Shown here piece by piece: positions 1 through 9,038 of a stretch of 64,000 nt of DNA. The stretch lies in assembly GCF_900114245.1 (NCBI RefSeq), contig NZ_FOSK01000006.1:1-64000 (forward strand), read 5' to 3'. The notes under the pieces are model-generated. The model was not told the DNA's origin. It worked only from the letters and a program-made list of their open reading frames with translations, and searched no databases. Position numbers and translations under genes: made by a program. This stretch comes from Pseudovibrio ascidiaceicola. Its GTDB lineage: Bacteria; Pseudomonadota; Alphaproteobacteria; Rhizobiales; Stappiaceae. The first letter of the stretch is position 1; each line of letters begins with the position of its first letter.

Positions 1-548
1 TGTGGGAAGGGTATGCCTTAAACCTCATTCACTTCTGCAACAGGCGAGCATGCCGCGGTATTTATGAGCTGGTGCCGTGCAACGAGCCTGTAGAAGAGGC
101 GCGGCTTTGACCTTAAATGCGACTGCAACAGGCGATCAAGTCGCAGCATTTATGAGTTGATGCCTTGCGTTGCGTGATTGAGCTAAACGGAAGCCGGGAC
201 GACTTTGAGTTGCTATCTGCGTTTGCTGGCGGTGTGTGTACTTGGATTGCTCCGCTATGTCTGCTTGGCTTGCGAAGGTAATGTAGAGGGCAGATCTGTG
301 TCAGGATGTAAGTCGGTGGGACTGAGCCCGTAACAGCACGATGCTATGGGCTGCCTGCAATCGGGACAGAGCTGATCTATGCTTACTTCAGGCGAATAGG
401 AGTGAGTGTGTATGATGGGTACTCCTTATCACTAGGCAAATCTGGCAGTTGGTTTAGGAGTTGCTGAGTTTCATATTGATTGTGTTATCTTCGTTGCAAT
501 TATTGGCTGTGTTTGATGCCTTTTATTGATTGCGAGGGAGAGACTACG
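1..548. other. Gene-poor left edge
   Basis: No open frame with convincing codon use or a recognisable product is visible before the YjbR-like gene. The stretch holds one imperfect direct repeat (listed separately). It may be decayed coding sequence or the intergenic tail of a gene outside the window. Confidence 0.4.
35..169. repeat. Imperfect direct repeat, two ~47-bp copies
   Basis: Copies at 35-81 and 123-169 both begin CTGCAACAGGCGA and share the core TTTATGAG; about four fifths of positions agree. Both are preceded by a CCTTAAA element. The period is 88 bp. Function is unknown; it may be a local tandem duplication of an intergenic element. Confidence 0.4.
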
Positions 549-923
549 TTGACGCGGGATGAGTTTGATAGTTATTGCAAGTCTTTGGTTGGGACGAGCA
601 ATGTCATTCAGTGGGGGAATGCTTCGGTTTGGAAGGTTGGGGGGAAGATCTTTGCGATCTGTTCTAACTGGGGAGAGGACCGGCCGGAGATGAAAGGGAT
701 CAAGATCAGTTTTAAATGTTCGGAGCTTTCCTATCAGATCCTGACTGAACAAGAGGGCATTATTCCAGCGCCTTATCTGGCTCGGGCGAAGTGGGTTCAG
801 ATTGAGACTGCACAGGCGATGGCTGATGAAGATATCAAGGATTATGTTCTTGAGGCGCATAGCATTATTGCGAAGAAACTGACCAAGAAACTGCAGAAGG
901 AGATTGGGTTTGTCGCAGCTTGA
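549..923 (+). CDS. MmcQ/YjbR family protein
   Basis: A 124-residue protein of the MmcQ/YjbR family, a small CyaY-like fold often called DNA-binding although its role is not established. Family features are the N-terminal TRDEFDSYC helix, a VWKVGGKIFA strand pair and the C-terminal SHxIIAKKLTKK-type helix. I place the start at the TTG at 549 because a strong GAGGGAGAG ribosome site lies just upstream and the residues before it (from an ATG at 480) do not fit the family. It stands alone, with no operon partner. The family call is good; the cellular role is open. Confidence 0.8.
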   Translation: MTRDEFDSYCKSLVGTSNVIQWGNASVWKVGGKIFAICSNWGEDRPEMKGIKISFKCSELSYQILTEQEGIIPAPYLARAKWVQIETAQAMADEDIKDYVLEAHSIIAKKLTKKLQKEIGFVAA

Positions 924-1262
924 AGGTGCCTGATCGCGTAGAGTTATGAATGGCTGTTCGTGCTGATTTTAAGGTTTGCGTTCTTTTGTGCTGATTTGCG
1001 TTATTTGCGTGAAATGTGCGTTGCTCGCGGTTCTTATTGAGTGGTTTTGTGTCTTGCTTTTGCACTGCGCGCATTTGAGTTCGAATGGGGTAAGGCTCTA
1101 TCATCGAACCATCCTGCGGGCATATATTTCACCCGTGGAATTCTCCTTATTTTTTATGCCCGCTTTCCGGATGTTACGCTGGCATCTGCAAATAAAAGTT
1201 ATCCCCCTCTGAGGTTCTTTCTTTACTCATAAGCTTGTCTTTGCAGAGTGCCGCGTTCATTC
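924..1262. other. Intergenic, no gene seen
   Basis: Between the YjbR-like gene and the 7-bp repeat. Short open frames occur on both strands, but none has a ribosome site plus plausible composition. No promoter or terminator was recognised. Confidence 0.4.
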
Positions 1263-1413
1263 GTGCTCGGTGCTCGGTGCTCGGTGCTCGGTGCTCGGTG
1301 CTCGGTGCTCGGTGCTCGGTGCTCGGTGCTCGGTGCTCGGTGCTCGGTGCTCGGTGCTCGGTGCTCGGTGCTCGGTGCTCGGTGCTCGGTGCTCGGTGCT
1401 CGGTGCTCGGTGC
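1263..1413. repeat. Heptanucleotide tandem repeat (21 copies of GTGCTCG)
   Basis: Twenty-one uninterrupted, identical copies of GTGCTCG run from 1263 to 1409, followed by a partial GTGC. Because 7 is not a multiple of 3, three units give a 7-residue period, and the array stays open in all frames (SVLGARC on +, EHRAPST on -). It therefore creates several overlapping false open frames. Such a perfect array is expected to change copy number by slippage. No gene clearly contains it; the nearest is the Cys-rich gene starting at 1581. Confidence 0.97.
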
Positions 1414-1580
1414 CGCATATACGAAGCTTCACACGCCATGCTCTTGGGCGTTGTGTTTGCTGATTTCTTGGCATTTGATTGGAGCCCATTAAATAGAGTG
1501 GGTTATGGGTGAGAGACCCTCTATCCCTCCGAAACTTGAGATTGCTTTCGCTGTCTTCTGTTTTGTGCCAATAAGACGCT

Positions 1581-2102
1581 ATGGATCTGAACCAACTTGA
1601 TGACCGGCTGAAAGCTGACTGTGAGAAATGCGCAGCGCTGTGCTGTGTGGCGCTTGCCTTTGATAAGTCGAGTGTTTTCCCATTTGATAAAGCTGCAGGT
1701 GAGCCTTGCCGAAATCTTGAGAATTGTGGGACCTGCAAGATCCATTCTGATCTGGCGACGACCGGGTACATGGGCTGTGTTCAGTTTCACTGTCATGGGG
1801 CTGGGCCGGTTGTCACGCAGGATCTGTTTTCTGGCAATACGTGGCAGACACAGCCGCATTTACTACGGCCTATGATGGAAGCCTTCTGGGTGTTTTTGCG
1901 GCTTCAGGAACAGGTGTTGTTGCTGAGGCATGCAGCTAAGTTACCTTTGCCAGAGGCTAAGCAAAAAGAGTTGCATGCATTTTTAGATGAGCTTTGCCCT
2001 GAGAACGGCTGGAGCTGGGATTCTTTTGAAAATCTGGATCAGGCGAAAGTGTCTGCAAAAGTTAAGGGCTGGCTTGCCTCCCTGCGGGATGTACTAGCCT
2101 AG
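1581..2102 (+). CDS. Cys-rich conserved hypothetical protein
   Basis: A 173-residue soluble protein. Its N-terminal half resembles the Cys-rich module found at the start of some pentapeptide-repeat proteins: a CEKCAALCC cluster near residues 14-22, then PAGEPCRNL and CGTCKIH, then GYMGCVQFHCHGAG near 62-75. Seven or more Cys plus His in fixed spacing suggest metal binding, but this is inferred. Here the module stands alone, with a helical C-terminal half and no pentapeptide repeats. The start ATG is the first in frame; there is no strong ribosome site, so it is only moderately sure. Its promoter region contains the 7-bp repeat array about 170 bp upstream. Confidence 0.65.
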   Translation: MDLNQLDDRLKADCEKCAALCCVALAFDKSSVFPFDKAAGEPCRNLENCGTCKIHSDLATTGYMGCVQFHCHGAGPVVTQDLFSGNTWQTQPHLLRPMMEAFWVFLRLQEQVLLLRHAAKLPLPEAKQKELHAFLDELCPENGWSWDSFENLDQAKVSAKVKGWLASLRDVLA

Positions 2103-2110
2103 CTTTTAGA

Positions 2111-2500
2111 TTATGCCATGGCGGACTTGATGGCTTTGACCATCAGGAGGAAAGCGGAGAGAGCTTTCCTGAGGTGGAAGCGCGGTATCTGCCGGATCGC
2201 TTTTTCTGTTGGTTTGGGCTCCTGAAACTTTATGATTTGAAGGCCTGCCTTGATGATGGGGTTCAGATAGTCGCTCAAGGTAAAAGGGAATCTGGCTACG
2301 CTGAAGCGCTGGATCTCTGAATGGTCTCCGCGCCGGGCGAACTTCTATTGTTCTGCGAATTGGCTTTGGTCGAAGTACCTGGAGACAATCAGGCCTGTTG
2401 TGTTTCCTTCCTTGTCTTTTTGCCAGGAAAGCCTGCGTTGGAGCTGGTTGCATGGGCGATTAGGTTCTTTGAGCCCATTGCCGCCATTCAACGGCGTGTA
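2111..2500 (-). pseudogene. Remnant of a class I SAM-dependent methyltransferase (C-terminal part)
   Basis: Reading the minus strand gives a C-terminal methyltransferase tail: KEGNTTGLIVSRYFDQ, then an in-frame amber codon (complement of 2345-2347), then KFARRGDHSEIQRFSVARF and FTLSDYLNPIIKAGL, ending EPKPTEKAIRQIPRF and a TAA at 2111-2113. The order (YFD, W-K-F, TLSDYLN, AGL, EP-P) is what intact family members show after the Rossmann core. The amber sits where a Trp is usual, so TGG to TAG is likely. Nothing upstream restores the SAM-binding part, so the gene is truncated as well as interrupted. The upstream boundary is approximate. Confidence 0.6.
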
Positions 2501-2671
2501 GGCATTCGCAGGAGCAGCATGCTTGTGGACCAAAAGCCAACTATGCACTAACTTTCAATTCGGATCACTCAAGCGGCGCGGGGCAGTTGAGTAGCTTCAT
2601 TCACTTAAAGCATACCTGCTCTCTCTTGATAACGAGGCTAGGGATGGTGTGTCTTACCCGGAGAGTTTCCC

Positions 2672-3445
2672 TTGCAAGACATTGCCGGCGCAACATTCAA
2701 AGCATCTGAAGTTGTTGGTTTTTATCCGCACCGCCCTCCTTATGCTCACCAAATTTACGAGTGCATCATCGATCGATCTTCTGCAACACACCGCTTATTG
2801 GATTTGGGCTGCGGTGAGGGCAAAATTGCCAGACCAATGACCAAAGTTTTTGATCATGTTTGCGCCGTAGACCCATCCGCTAACATGATCAAGTTAGGCC
2901 GGTCCTTGGAAGATGGTAGTGCAGACAACCTTGAGTGGGTGGAGGCTGTAGCAGAAGAAGCACCATTAACGGGTAAGTTTGACACAGTCACCTTTGCATC
3001 AAGCATTCACTGGATGGAGCCAAGCAGACTGTTCCCTAAACTTGCAAAGCACTTAAGTGAAAATCATCTTCTTGCAATCATCAAGGGCGATGCAGCGTTT
3101 CAGCCGCCGTGGCAAGATGAGTGGCAACAATTTTTGAAAAAATGGGTGCCTCAAATCTCAGGTGAAGAGTTTAATTCTAATAGATGGCGGGCGACCCAAA
3201 CCAAACATTTGGACTACATCAATATCCGTGAAACCAATGAGTATGTTTCGCAGCCTTTCCGGCAAACTGTTGAGGACTTTATCTGGAGCCAACATTCGCG
3301 TGATACTTTTGCGCTGGTAAAGCTGGGTTCGCGTCGCCACGAATTTTACAATGAACTTAAAGCCCTTTTGCAGCCTCATGCTAATCAAGAGGGGCAACTG
3401 ACATTTCAAGTCAAAACTCATTTGACGATCGCTACAATGAAATGA
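2672..3445 (+). CDS. Class I SAM-dependent methyltransferase
   Basis: A 257-residue methyltransferase of the UbiE/YcgJ-like type. Motif I is LLDLGCGEGK at about residues 42-51, followed by the acidic AVDPSANMI strand end and the post-I segment FDTVTFASSIHW that usually carries the catalytic-side residues. The N-terminal YPHRPPYAHQIYE is typical of 'xYRPxYP' members acting on small molecules. The start is a TTG at 2672 with a GGAGAG site about 6 bases upstream. The substrate cannot be told. It sits next to the remnant of an unrelated methyltransferase but shares no operon with it. Confidence 0.85.
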   Translation: MQDIAGATFKASEVVGFYPHRPPYAHQIYECIIDRSSATHRLLDLGCGEGKIARPMTKVFDHVCAVDPSANMIKLGRSLEDGSADNLEWVEAVAEEAPLTGKFDTVTFASSIHWMEPSRLFPKLAKHLSENHLLAIIKGDAAFQPPWQDEWQQFLKKWVPQISGEEFNSNRWRATQTKHLDYINIRETNEYVSQPFRQTVEDFIWSQHSRDTFALVKLGSRRHEFYNELKALLQPHANQEGQLTFQVKTHLTIATMK

Positions 3446-3691
3446 GCTTCGTACCGTCTACGTCTTTTTTCCATTGATCTGCGTTCTGGTCTCAATGGTT
3501 GGCGACAAGTGCATCGGTAAACTGCTCGGCTGACATGGCAATACCTCTAAGTTGATAATTTGCTGAAAAGGGTGCGAACGTGGCACATAGGAAAAGGTTT
3601 GTCGAGCAGAGATAGACAGCCTAGAGCTTACAGATTTCCATAGCGTGGGTTTTCTGCATTGTGTATAGGAATGCAACTCCTTTGGCAGGCG

Positions 3692-4432
3692 ATGAGCAGC
3701 GTGAACGACACTTCAAAAACAATCATTTTTGACTATGTTTCCATTGAGCGGAGTGGTTCGACGATCATTTCTGATCTGAGTGTTGTACTGCCGGATCAAC
3801 GGGTTGGGATTATTGGCCGGAACGGGTCTGGCAAGTCCACTCTAGTGCGCAGCCTGAACGGTTTGCTGCCGGTGAGTGCCGGGTCTTTGCGTGTTCATGG
3901 TGTTTCTGCTGAGGAAGGTGCGAAGAAACTTGCACGGGTGACGGGGTTTGTGTTCCAGAACCCGGACCATCAGCTGATTTTTCCCACTGCGCTTGAAGAG
4001 CTGAGTTTTGGTTTGCGCCAGATTGGTGTCAGCAAGGTGGATGCAAAGGTGCAGAGCCTCGCGTTGATGAGCGACCATGGCATTGAGCCGTTGGCAGAGC
4101 GTCCGGTTCACGAGCTTTCTGAAGGGCAAAAGCAGCTGATTTGCATTCTGGCCGTGCTTATTATGGAGCCGAAGCTGGTTGTGCTGGATGAGCCGTTTTC
4201 CAGTCTGGATATGCGGACGCGGGCAGCCTTGCGGCGGAAACTGGAGAGGCTGGACCAGCAGATCCTTTTTGTCAGCCATGAGCTGGATGCGCTGAGTGAC
4301 TATGACAAGGTGCTCTGGATTGAGGATGGCAAGCTCAAGCAATTTGGTGTGCCTGCAGATGTGCTGGCAGCCTATCAGGAGCATGAGCTTTCTGGCGCGG
4401 ACCTTCATTTTGAAGGGATAGCGCGCGCATGA
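3692..4432 (+). CDS. bioM: Biotin ECF transporter ATPase BioM
   Basis: ATP-binding subunit of the tripartite biotin uptake system BioMNY; it energises the BioN-BioY membrane complex. With the start at 3692 (246 aa) it has Walker A GRNGSGKS at 42-49, Q-loop Gln90, ABC signature LSEGQ at 143-147, Walker B LVVLDE at 163-168 and switch His197. Two upstream in-frame starts (3659, 3671) add only non-conserved residues. Its stop overlaps the bioN start in ATGA, so translation is coupled. The substrate assignment comes from the linked bioY. I saw no BioR-type operator upstream. Confidence 0.88.
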   Translation: MSSVNDTSKTIIFDYVSIERSGSTIISDLSVVLPDQRVGIIGRNGSGKSTLVRSLNGLLPVSAGSLRVHGVSAEEGAKKLARVTGFVFQNPDHQLIFPTALEELSFGLRQIGVSKVDAKVQSLALMSDHGIEPLAERPVHELSEGQKQLICILAVLIMEPKLVVLDEPFSSLDMRTRAALRRKLERLDQQILFVSHELDALSDYDKVLWIEDGKLKQFGVPADVLAAYQEHELSGADLHFEGIARA

Positions 4433-5046
4433 TCTCCCTTTACATGGCAGGTAACAGTTGGGCGCATCGGCTTCCTGCCAGAGTGAAGCTGATCTTTCTG
4501 TTTGTGCTGAGTTTGCTGATCATCCCGTTCAACACGCTTTGGTTCTCTGCTGCTTTGCTGCTGTTTGTGGTGGCGCTTTATGCGACGCTTGGCAGGCAGG
4601 GTCTGGAGAAGGTGAAGGTGGTGCGCCCGCTGCTCTGGATGATGGGGATCATCTTTTTGGTGCACGTGTTCCTGGGTGATATTGAGCAGGGCATTATTGC
4701 TGTGTTGCGTCTATTGGCGATGGTGCTCCTTGCCAATTTTATTAGTATAACAACGCATATGGAGGCCTTGATGGATGCGGTGGAACCGTTGTTCCGGCCT
4801 CTGCGTGTGTTTGGCATCTCCCCAAGACGCGTCTCGCTGGCAGTAGCCTTGGTTATCCGGTTTGTTCCGGTGCTGCTGGCGGTTTATGCGTCGCTGCAAG
4901 AAGCGTATAAAGCCAGAACAGCCCACGCCAACAGCTGGCGCTTGCTTGCCCCATTTGCATTACACGCGATTAAAATGACAGATCATGTTGCCGAAGCTTT
5001 GACAGCCCGAGGTGGGGCTGACGGCTTTGACCGTGATAAGAAATAG
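4429..5046 (+). CDS. bioN: Biotin ECF transporter transmembrane subunit BioN
   Basis: A 205-residue EcfT-family membrane scaffold linking BioM ATPase to the substrate-binding BioY. There are about five membrane segments: VKLIFLFVLSLLIIP near 20-35, further segments to about 120, and one near 145-160. The two cytoplasmic Ala-Arg signatures that dock on the ATPase are visible as YKARTA near 165 and LTARGG near 195. It is shorter than typical EcfT proteins (about 260 aa), as expected for the BioN type. It overlaps bioM by 4 bases and ends 5 bases before bioY. Confidence 0.88.
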   Translation: MISLYMAGNSWAHRLPARVKLIFLFVLSLLIIPFNTLWFSAALLLFVVALYATLGRQGLEKVKVVRPLLWMMGIIFLVHVFLGDIEQGIIAVLRLLAMVLLANFISITTHMEALMDAVEPLFRPLRVFGISPRRVSLAVALVIRFVPVLLAVYASLQEAYKARTAHANSWRLLAPFALHAIKMTDHVAEALTARGGADGFDRDKK

Positions 5047-5051
5047 ATAGG

Positions 5052-5618
5052 ATGACTATGTCTAGCGATCGTTCTCTTGTTCAGATTGCATTTTATGCGG
5101 CGCTGATTGCGGCTCTGGGTTTGGTACCCAAGATTGAGCTGGGTCTTGCTGGTGGAATTCCAATTACAGCGCAGTCGCTTGGTGTGATGCTGGCTGGCAT
5201 GATGCTTGGCCCGGTTCGTGGTGGGCTTGCCGTTGCTTTGCTGCTGTTCCTCGTTGCGCTTGGTCTGCCGTTCCTGGCTGGTGGTCGCGGTGGCATCGGG
5301 GTGTTTTATGGCGCAACCGCAGGCTATCTGGCTGGTTACTTTGTTGGTGCGATTGTCACTGGTGCGATCATGAAAGCCATGCGCAACATGAACGTTGTGT
5401 TTGGTGCGGTTGTATCTGGCGTCGTTGGCGGCATTGTTGTGGTGCATGCGTTCGGTGTGCCGGTGTTGGCCTACAAAGCTGGTATGTCCATGGAGAAAGC
5501 CATCATGGTTGGCAGCTTGCCGTTTATTCCGGGTGACCTGATCAAGGTTGCTCTTGCTGCTGTTGTTGCGCACACAATTGCGCGCGGATTGCCTTCTGCA
5601 ATGCTGTCACGCAACTAA
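5052..5618 (+). CDS. bioY: Biotin-binding transporter subunit BioY
   Basis: A 188-residue S-component that binds biotin with high affinity. It has six hydrophobic segments and the BioY hallmarks ITAQSLGVMLAGMMLGPVRG near 36-55 and LPFLAGGRGGIGVFYGATAGYL near 77-98. The ATG at 5052 follows bioN by 5 bases. The gene closes the bioMNY operon and is followed directly by a strong intrinsic terminator, so the operon contains transport genes only. Confidence 0.92.
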   Translation: MTMSSDRSLVQIAFYAALIAALGLVPKIELGLAGGIPITAQSLGVMLAGMMLGPVRGGLAVALLLFLVALGLPFLAGGRGGIGVFYGATAGYLAGYFVGAIVTGAIMKAMRNMNVVFGAVVSGVVGGIVVVHAFGVPVLAYKAGMSMEKAIMVGSLPFIPGDLIKVALAAVVAHTIARGLPSAMLSRN

Positions 5619-5637
5619 GTCAGCTACAATGAATTTT

Positions 5638-5672
5638 GAGAAAGCCGGTTCCTTTGGGGCCGGCTTTTTCTT
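5638..5672 (+). terminator. Intrinsic terminator of bioMNY
   Basis: Stem AAAGCCGG / CCGGCTTT with a short loop, followed by TTTTTC. It lies 20 bases after the bioY stop. Confidence 0.85.
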
Positions 5673-5727
5673 TGATCAGTTGCGCGATTGTAATATAACT
5701 AGCAATGCTTTTTCTGAGAGGCAGACA

Positions 5728-6240
5728 TTGGCGCTAACCAGCAAAATTACTGCGTTTGATCCGGCTTGGTCCAATATGTTCGAGAAGGAAAGAGGACGTA
5801 TCTCGGGTGCTTTCGGAGATACTCTTGTTACGATCTATCATGTTGGCAGTACAGCGATCACAGGATTAGCAGCAAAGCCTGAAATCGATATGCTGGTCGA
5901 AGTTTCCAGCCAGCAGCGCACATCTGAAGTAGACAACGTTATGCGTTCATTGGGCTATTCTCGAGGAAAAGATCTTTCGCCGGAACATTACTTCTATCGG
6001 CGGGATGTTGATGGAGTTCGGACTCATAAAGTGCATGTCTGTCCTACAGGACATTCGCAGATTTCTAGAATGCTGCGCTTCCGCGATTTGCTTCGTCAGG
6101 ATGCTGAATTGAAAGATCAATATCAGTGCCTCAAGCTTAAGCTAGAGGCAGAAAACACTGATGGCATCAAAGAGTATCTAGCTGGTAAAGCACCGTTCAT
6201 TGACGCCATACTGGAGGCAAAACCCGATAGCAGCAACTGA
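5728..6240 (+). CDS. GrpB family protein (nucleotidyltransferase-like)
   Basis: A 170-residue member of the GrpB/UPF0157 family, which shares the nucleotidyltransferase fold with dephospho-CoA-kinase-associated domains. Diagnostic elements are ITAFDPAWSNMFEKE at the N-terminus, YHVGSTAITGLAAKPEIDMLVEV (around 35-57), where the Gly-Ser and the Asp of PEIDMLV sit at nucleotidyltransferase active-site positions, and HVCPTGH. A longer upstream frame exists, but it runs through the bioY terminator. The TTG at 5728 has a GAGAGG site 6 bases upstream and starts exactly where family similarity begins. The substrate is unknown. Confidence 0.82.
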   Translation: MALTSKITAFDPAWSNMFEKERGRISGAFGDTLVTIYHVGSTAITGLAAKPEIDMLVEVSSQQRTSEVDNVMRSLGYSRGKDLSPEHYFYRRDVDGVRTHKVHVCPTGHSQISRMLRFRDLLRQDAELKDQYQCLKLKLEAENTDGIKEYLAGKAPFIDAILEAKPDSSN

Positions 6241-6260
6241 TTGCAGCTGTGCCTTGGCGT

Positions 6261-7469
6261 TTAGTGAACAAGTGCCTCGTCCAGGTGCTTCAGGGCTTTG
6301 ATGAGCAGGCCTTGGAGGATGAAATCTTCATCCCATGGCAGCACTTCCAAGTTGACTGAGTCCAGCAAAGGTGCAAGCAGTCCGCTTTCCAGCCCCTTGT
6401 TCATGCCGTGTTTGAAGAGGTCGTAGGCTTGCATGGCTTTGCCGGTGAGGACGATGCGGCTTGGGTCCAGCAGGGAAATGGTGCGGGCGAGGCTGACGCC
6501 CAGAGCGAAGCCTGCATCTGTGAAGACCTTTTGTGCCTGTGCATCACCTATGCGGGCTCTGGCGCGCAGGTTCTGAATGTACTCCGGCCCGTAGAACATG
6601 GCGGAGGGAGAGGTTTCCTTGGGCAGCTTCTGGGCTTCACGGTAGAGCGCATAGTCGGCGATGTAGGCTTCCAGACAGCCCTTCTTGCCACATCTGCAGG
6701 CAGCTCCATCTGGCGTAAATGGTGAGTGGCCGTATTCTGCGGCAGCTCCGGTTTCACCACGGTAGAGTGCGTTTTTGATGAAGATGCCCATGCCGACGCC
6801 GCGGTCGATATACACCACCACAAAGTTGCCGCTGTACTTCTCAGTGTCCTGCCGGTGCAGGGCCTCGGCAATCATGTTGGTGTCGTTGTAAAGCGTGCAG
6901 GTGATGCCGAGGGTCTTGGAGAGCTTGGCGGTGAGTTCCACCTGTCGTTCTGCAATGGTGGGTGACCAGATGATTGAGCCATTGCGCTTGCCGACGATGC
7001 CTTGGGTTGCCACGGTGATTTCCATGACAGTGCGGGCAAGCAGCGGCTCTGTTTTCATGAGCGCTTTGATTTCGCGGGCGAGCAGGGTGATGAATGCCTC
7101 TCCACCCATATCTGAGGACTCCACCATGAACTTGGCTTCTGCATGCTGGTGACCTGTGTAGTCCACCAGCGCAAGAGAAACGCGGTCTACTGAGAGTTTA
7201 ACCGTAACCACATGGGCCACATCATCGCGCAGACGCAGATAGGTGCGCGGACGGCCACGGGTGTTGGCATCTGGATTGGGCTGTTCCTCGACCTCTGTGA
7301 TCAGGCCGCGGTCCTTCAGATCAGCGGTGATGGAGGTGACGGCGGCAAGAGAGAGGCCTGTTAGCCGGCCAAGGTCGACACGGGCCAGAGTGGTGTGACG
7401 CCGCAACGTGGACAACACCACGAACCGGTTTTGGCGACGAACCTGCTCTCTACTGGCTTTTTCGATCAT
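6261..7469 (-). CDS. ROK family transcriptional regulator
   Basis: A NagC/XylR-type repressor of about 400 residues. An N-terminal winged HTH (about 10-70, LARVDLGRLTGLSLAAVTSI) is followed by a ROK sugar-kinase-like domain. The ROK zinc motif is intact as CRCGKKGCLEAY, preceded by EYGH; DRGVGMGIFI is the sugar-binding-side segment. I place the start at ATG 7469; a GTG at 7487 is the alternative, and neither has a strong ribosome site. It lies 182 bp downstream of an MFS gene on the same strand, so a sugar or sugar-derivative carried by that transporter may be the effector (inference). Confidence 0.85.
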   Translation of the reverse strand: MIEKASREQVRRQNRFVVLSTLRRHTTLARVDLGRLTGLSLAAVTSITADLKDRGLITEVEEQPNPDANTRGRPRTYLRLRDDVAHVVTVKLSVDRVSLALVDYTGHQHAEAKFMVESSDMGGEAFITLLAREIKALMKTEPLLARTVMEITVATQGIVGKRNGSIIWSPTIAERQVELTAKLSKTLGITCTLYNDTNMIAEALHRQDTEKYSGNFVVVYIDRGVGMGIFIKNALYRGETGAAAEYGHSPFTPDGAACRCGKKGCLEAYIADYALYREAQKLPKETSPSAMFYGPEYIQNLRARARIGDAQAQKVFTDAGFALGVSLARTISLLDPSRIVLTGKAMQAYDLFKHGMNKGLESGLLAPLLDSVNLEVLPWDEDFILQGLLIKALKHLDEALVH

Positions 7470-7669
7470 TCGAGTACTGGCCTGCACTGTGTGTTCAAAG
7501 CATGTCCGCGTTCATTTGCATTCACGCTTCAGGCTCTGAACATTTGTTTTCTAGCGCGTTCTTTTTGTTTGACGAGATAAGCATAAGTATTTGAGGACCA
7601 GTAAATAAAGGGAGTAATCGTATAAATCAGCGTTTTCACCCGAAAGTTGAGGTGACCTATTCGTAAGTC

Positions 7670-8908
7670 CTAGCTCGTTTGTTGAGGTGCTGTTCCGTCA
7701 TCTTTATCTGTTTGAGCTGGCAAAGTTTCCGGCATCAGGAACAGGTACATGGCGCCACCGATGAAGGCCAGAATCGCGAGGGTGATGAAGGCAGGGGAAT
7801 AGCCGAAGAACTGGACGATTTCTTCTGCCAGCAAGTTAGAGGCGGCGGAGCCAATGCCTACCACAGCGGCGAGGGCGCCTTGCACCAGATTGAAGCGGCC
7901 TGTGCCGCGGGTCAGGTCCGCCGCGATGAGCAGGATAATCACGCCAAAGATGCCATTGGCGATTCCATCCAAAGATTGAACGGAGATGAGTGCGACAGGG
8001 TCTTCCAGCCACATGAATAGCATGCCACGAATGGGCAGAATGAAGAAGGCGAGTAGGAAGAGTGGTTTGCGGCCCCATATGTCGGCTCTGGCGGCGCAGA
8101 TGATGGACATGATGGTCATCCAGAACTGTGCCACGACGATGCAGGTTGCTGCGAAGGCGACGCCTATGTTGACGTTGGAGTTGACCGAGAGCTTTTGCCC
8201 GACCAATGGCAGCATGGCGGCGTTGGCGAAGTGGAACATGAACACGCAAAGCACCAGTGTGAGCAGGCGTTTGTCTGCCAGAATGGTGCTGACGGTGGAT
8301 GGTTCATCACCATCGCCGGGATTGTGGTGCAAGCCGCCACGGGCTGCGTTGTGGTTGATGGCTGAGCCACTGACCATGCCAATGCTGATGGCCATGCCGA
8401 CGGCCATGAGCGCAACAAGCCAGAATACGCCTTCTGCCGAGATCCACAGTGCGAGGCCTGCGCCCAGTATGGCGGCAAACACATTGCCGGAGTGGTTAGC
8501 AGCCTGGTTAGCGCCCATTTGCACGGTGAAATGGTCTGGCCCTGATATGCCCAGAGTTATGGCGGCGATGCAGGGGCCGACGAAGGCGACGGCAATTCCC
8601 ATGAAGATCTGCGCAATGTAGATGACCACCGGGTACTGCGAGAACAGCAGGATTGAGATGGTCGCGAAGCCGATGAGCAGGGCGCAGGAGGCGAGGAGCA
8701 GGCGTTTTTTGCGGGTGCTGTCGATGAAGGCGCCAGCGGGTGTTTGCAAGGCAACGGTTGTCAGCGAGCCGATGGCGAGGACCATGCCGATGTTGCCGGG
8801 GGACCAGTGCAGGCCTGTGAGCAGGTAGATTGCAAGGTAAGGCCCAATTCCACCCACGACATCGCCGGCGAAGAAGTTCGTCGAAAGCATTGCCTTGTTG
8901 AGTTTCAT
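7670..8908 (-). CDS. MFS transporter
   Basis: A 412-residue major facilitator with 12 predicted membrane segments and the loop-2/3 signature reduced to GAFIDSTRKKR near residue 60-70. The central loop after TM6 carries His/Asn/Asp-rich sequence. The C-terminal tail is polar (TDKDDGTAPQQTS). The start ATG follows AGGTCTCC. The substrate is not deducible. The ROK regulator downstream on the same strand suggests sugar-related control. It diverges from the ArsB/NhaD-type gene at 9039, with 130 bp between. Confidence 0.85.
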   Translation of the reverse strand: MKLNKAMLSTNFFAGDVVGGIGPYLAIYLLTGLHWSPGNIGMVLAIGSLTTVALQTPAGAFIDSTRKKRLLLASCALLIGFATISILLFSQYPVVIYIAQIFMGIAVAFVGPCIAAITLGISGPDHFTVQMGANQAANHSGNVFAAILGAGLALWISAEGVFWLVALMAVGMAISIGMVSGSAINHNAARGGLHHNPGDGDEPSTVSTILADKRLLTLVLCVFMFHFANAAMLPLVGQKLSVNSNVNIGVAFAATCIVVAQFWMTIMSIICAARADIWGRKPLFLLAFFILPIRGMLFMWLEDPVALISVQSLDGIANGIFGVIILLIAADLTRGTGRFNLVQGALAAVVGIGSAASNLLAEEIVQFFGYSPAFITLAILAFIGGAMYLFLMPETLPAQTDKDDGTAPQQTS

Positions 8909-9038
8909 GGAGACCTTAGGATGTTGTGTGATCTGGCTTGAGAATAAGTGAGAGGTCTCTAAAGAGCTGCCAAGGATTTCGCTCGATTGTGGGAGTGGTG
9001 GTTAAGCTGCTGTCAAACCACGATGGCTACGGTGAGGC

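Noticed and set aside
1035-1115. tRNA-like GTTCGAAT near 1080
   Set aside because: No acceptor stem, anticodon arm or D-arm can be built around it.
1223-1771. Long open frames with EHRAPST, SVLGARC and related repeats across the 7-bp array
   Set aside because: The frames exist only because the 7-bp unit is stop-free in every frame; there is no ribosome site and the flanks are not protein-like.
3446-3691. BioR operator before bioM
   Set aside because: No TTATCTATAA-like dyad was seen in the gap.
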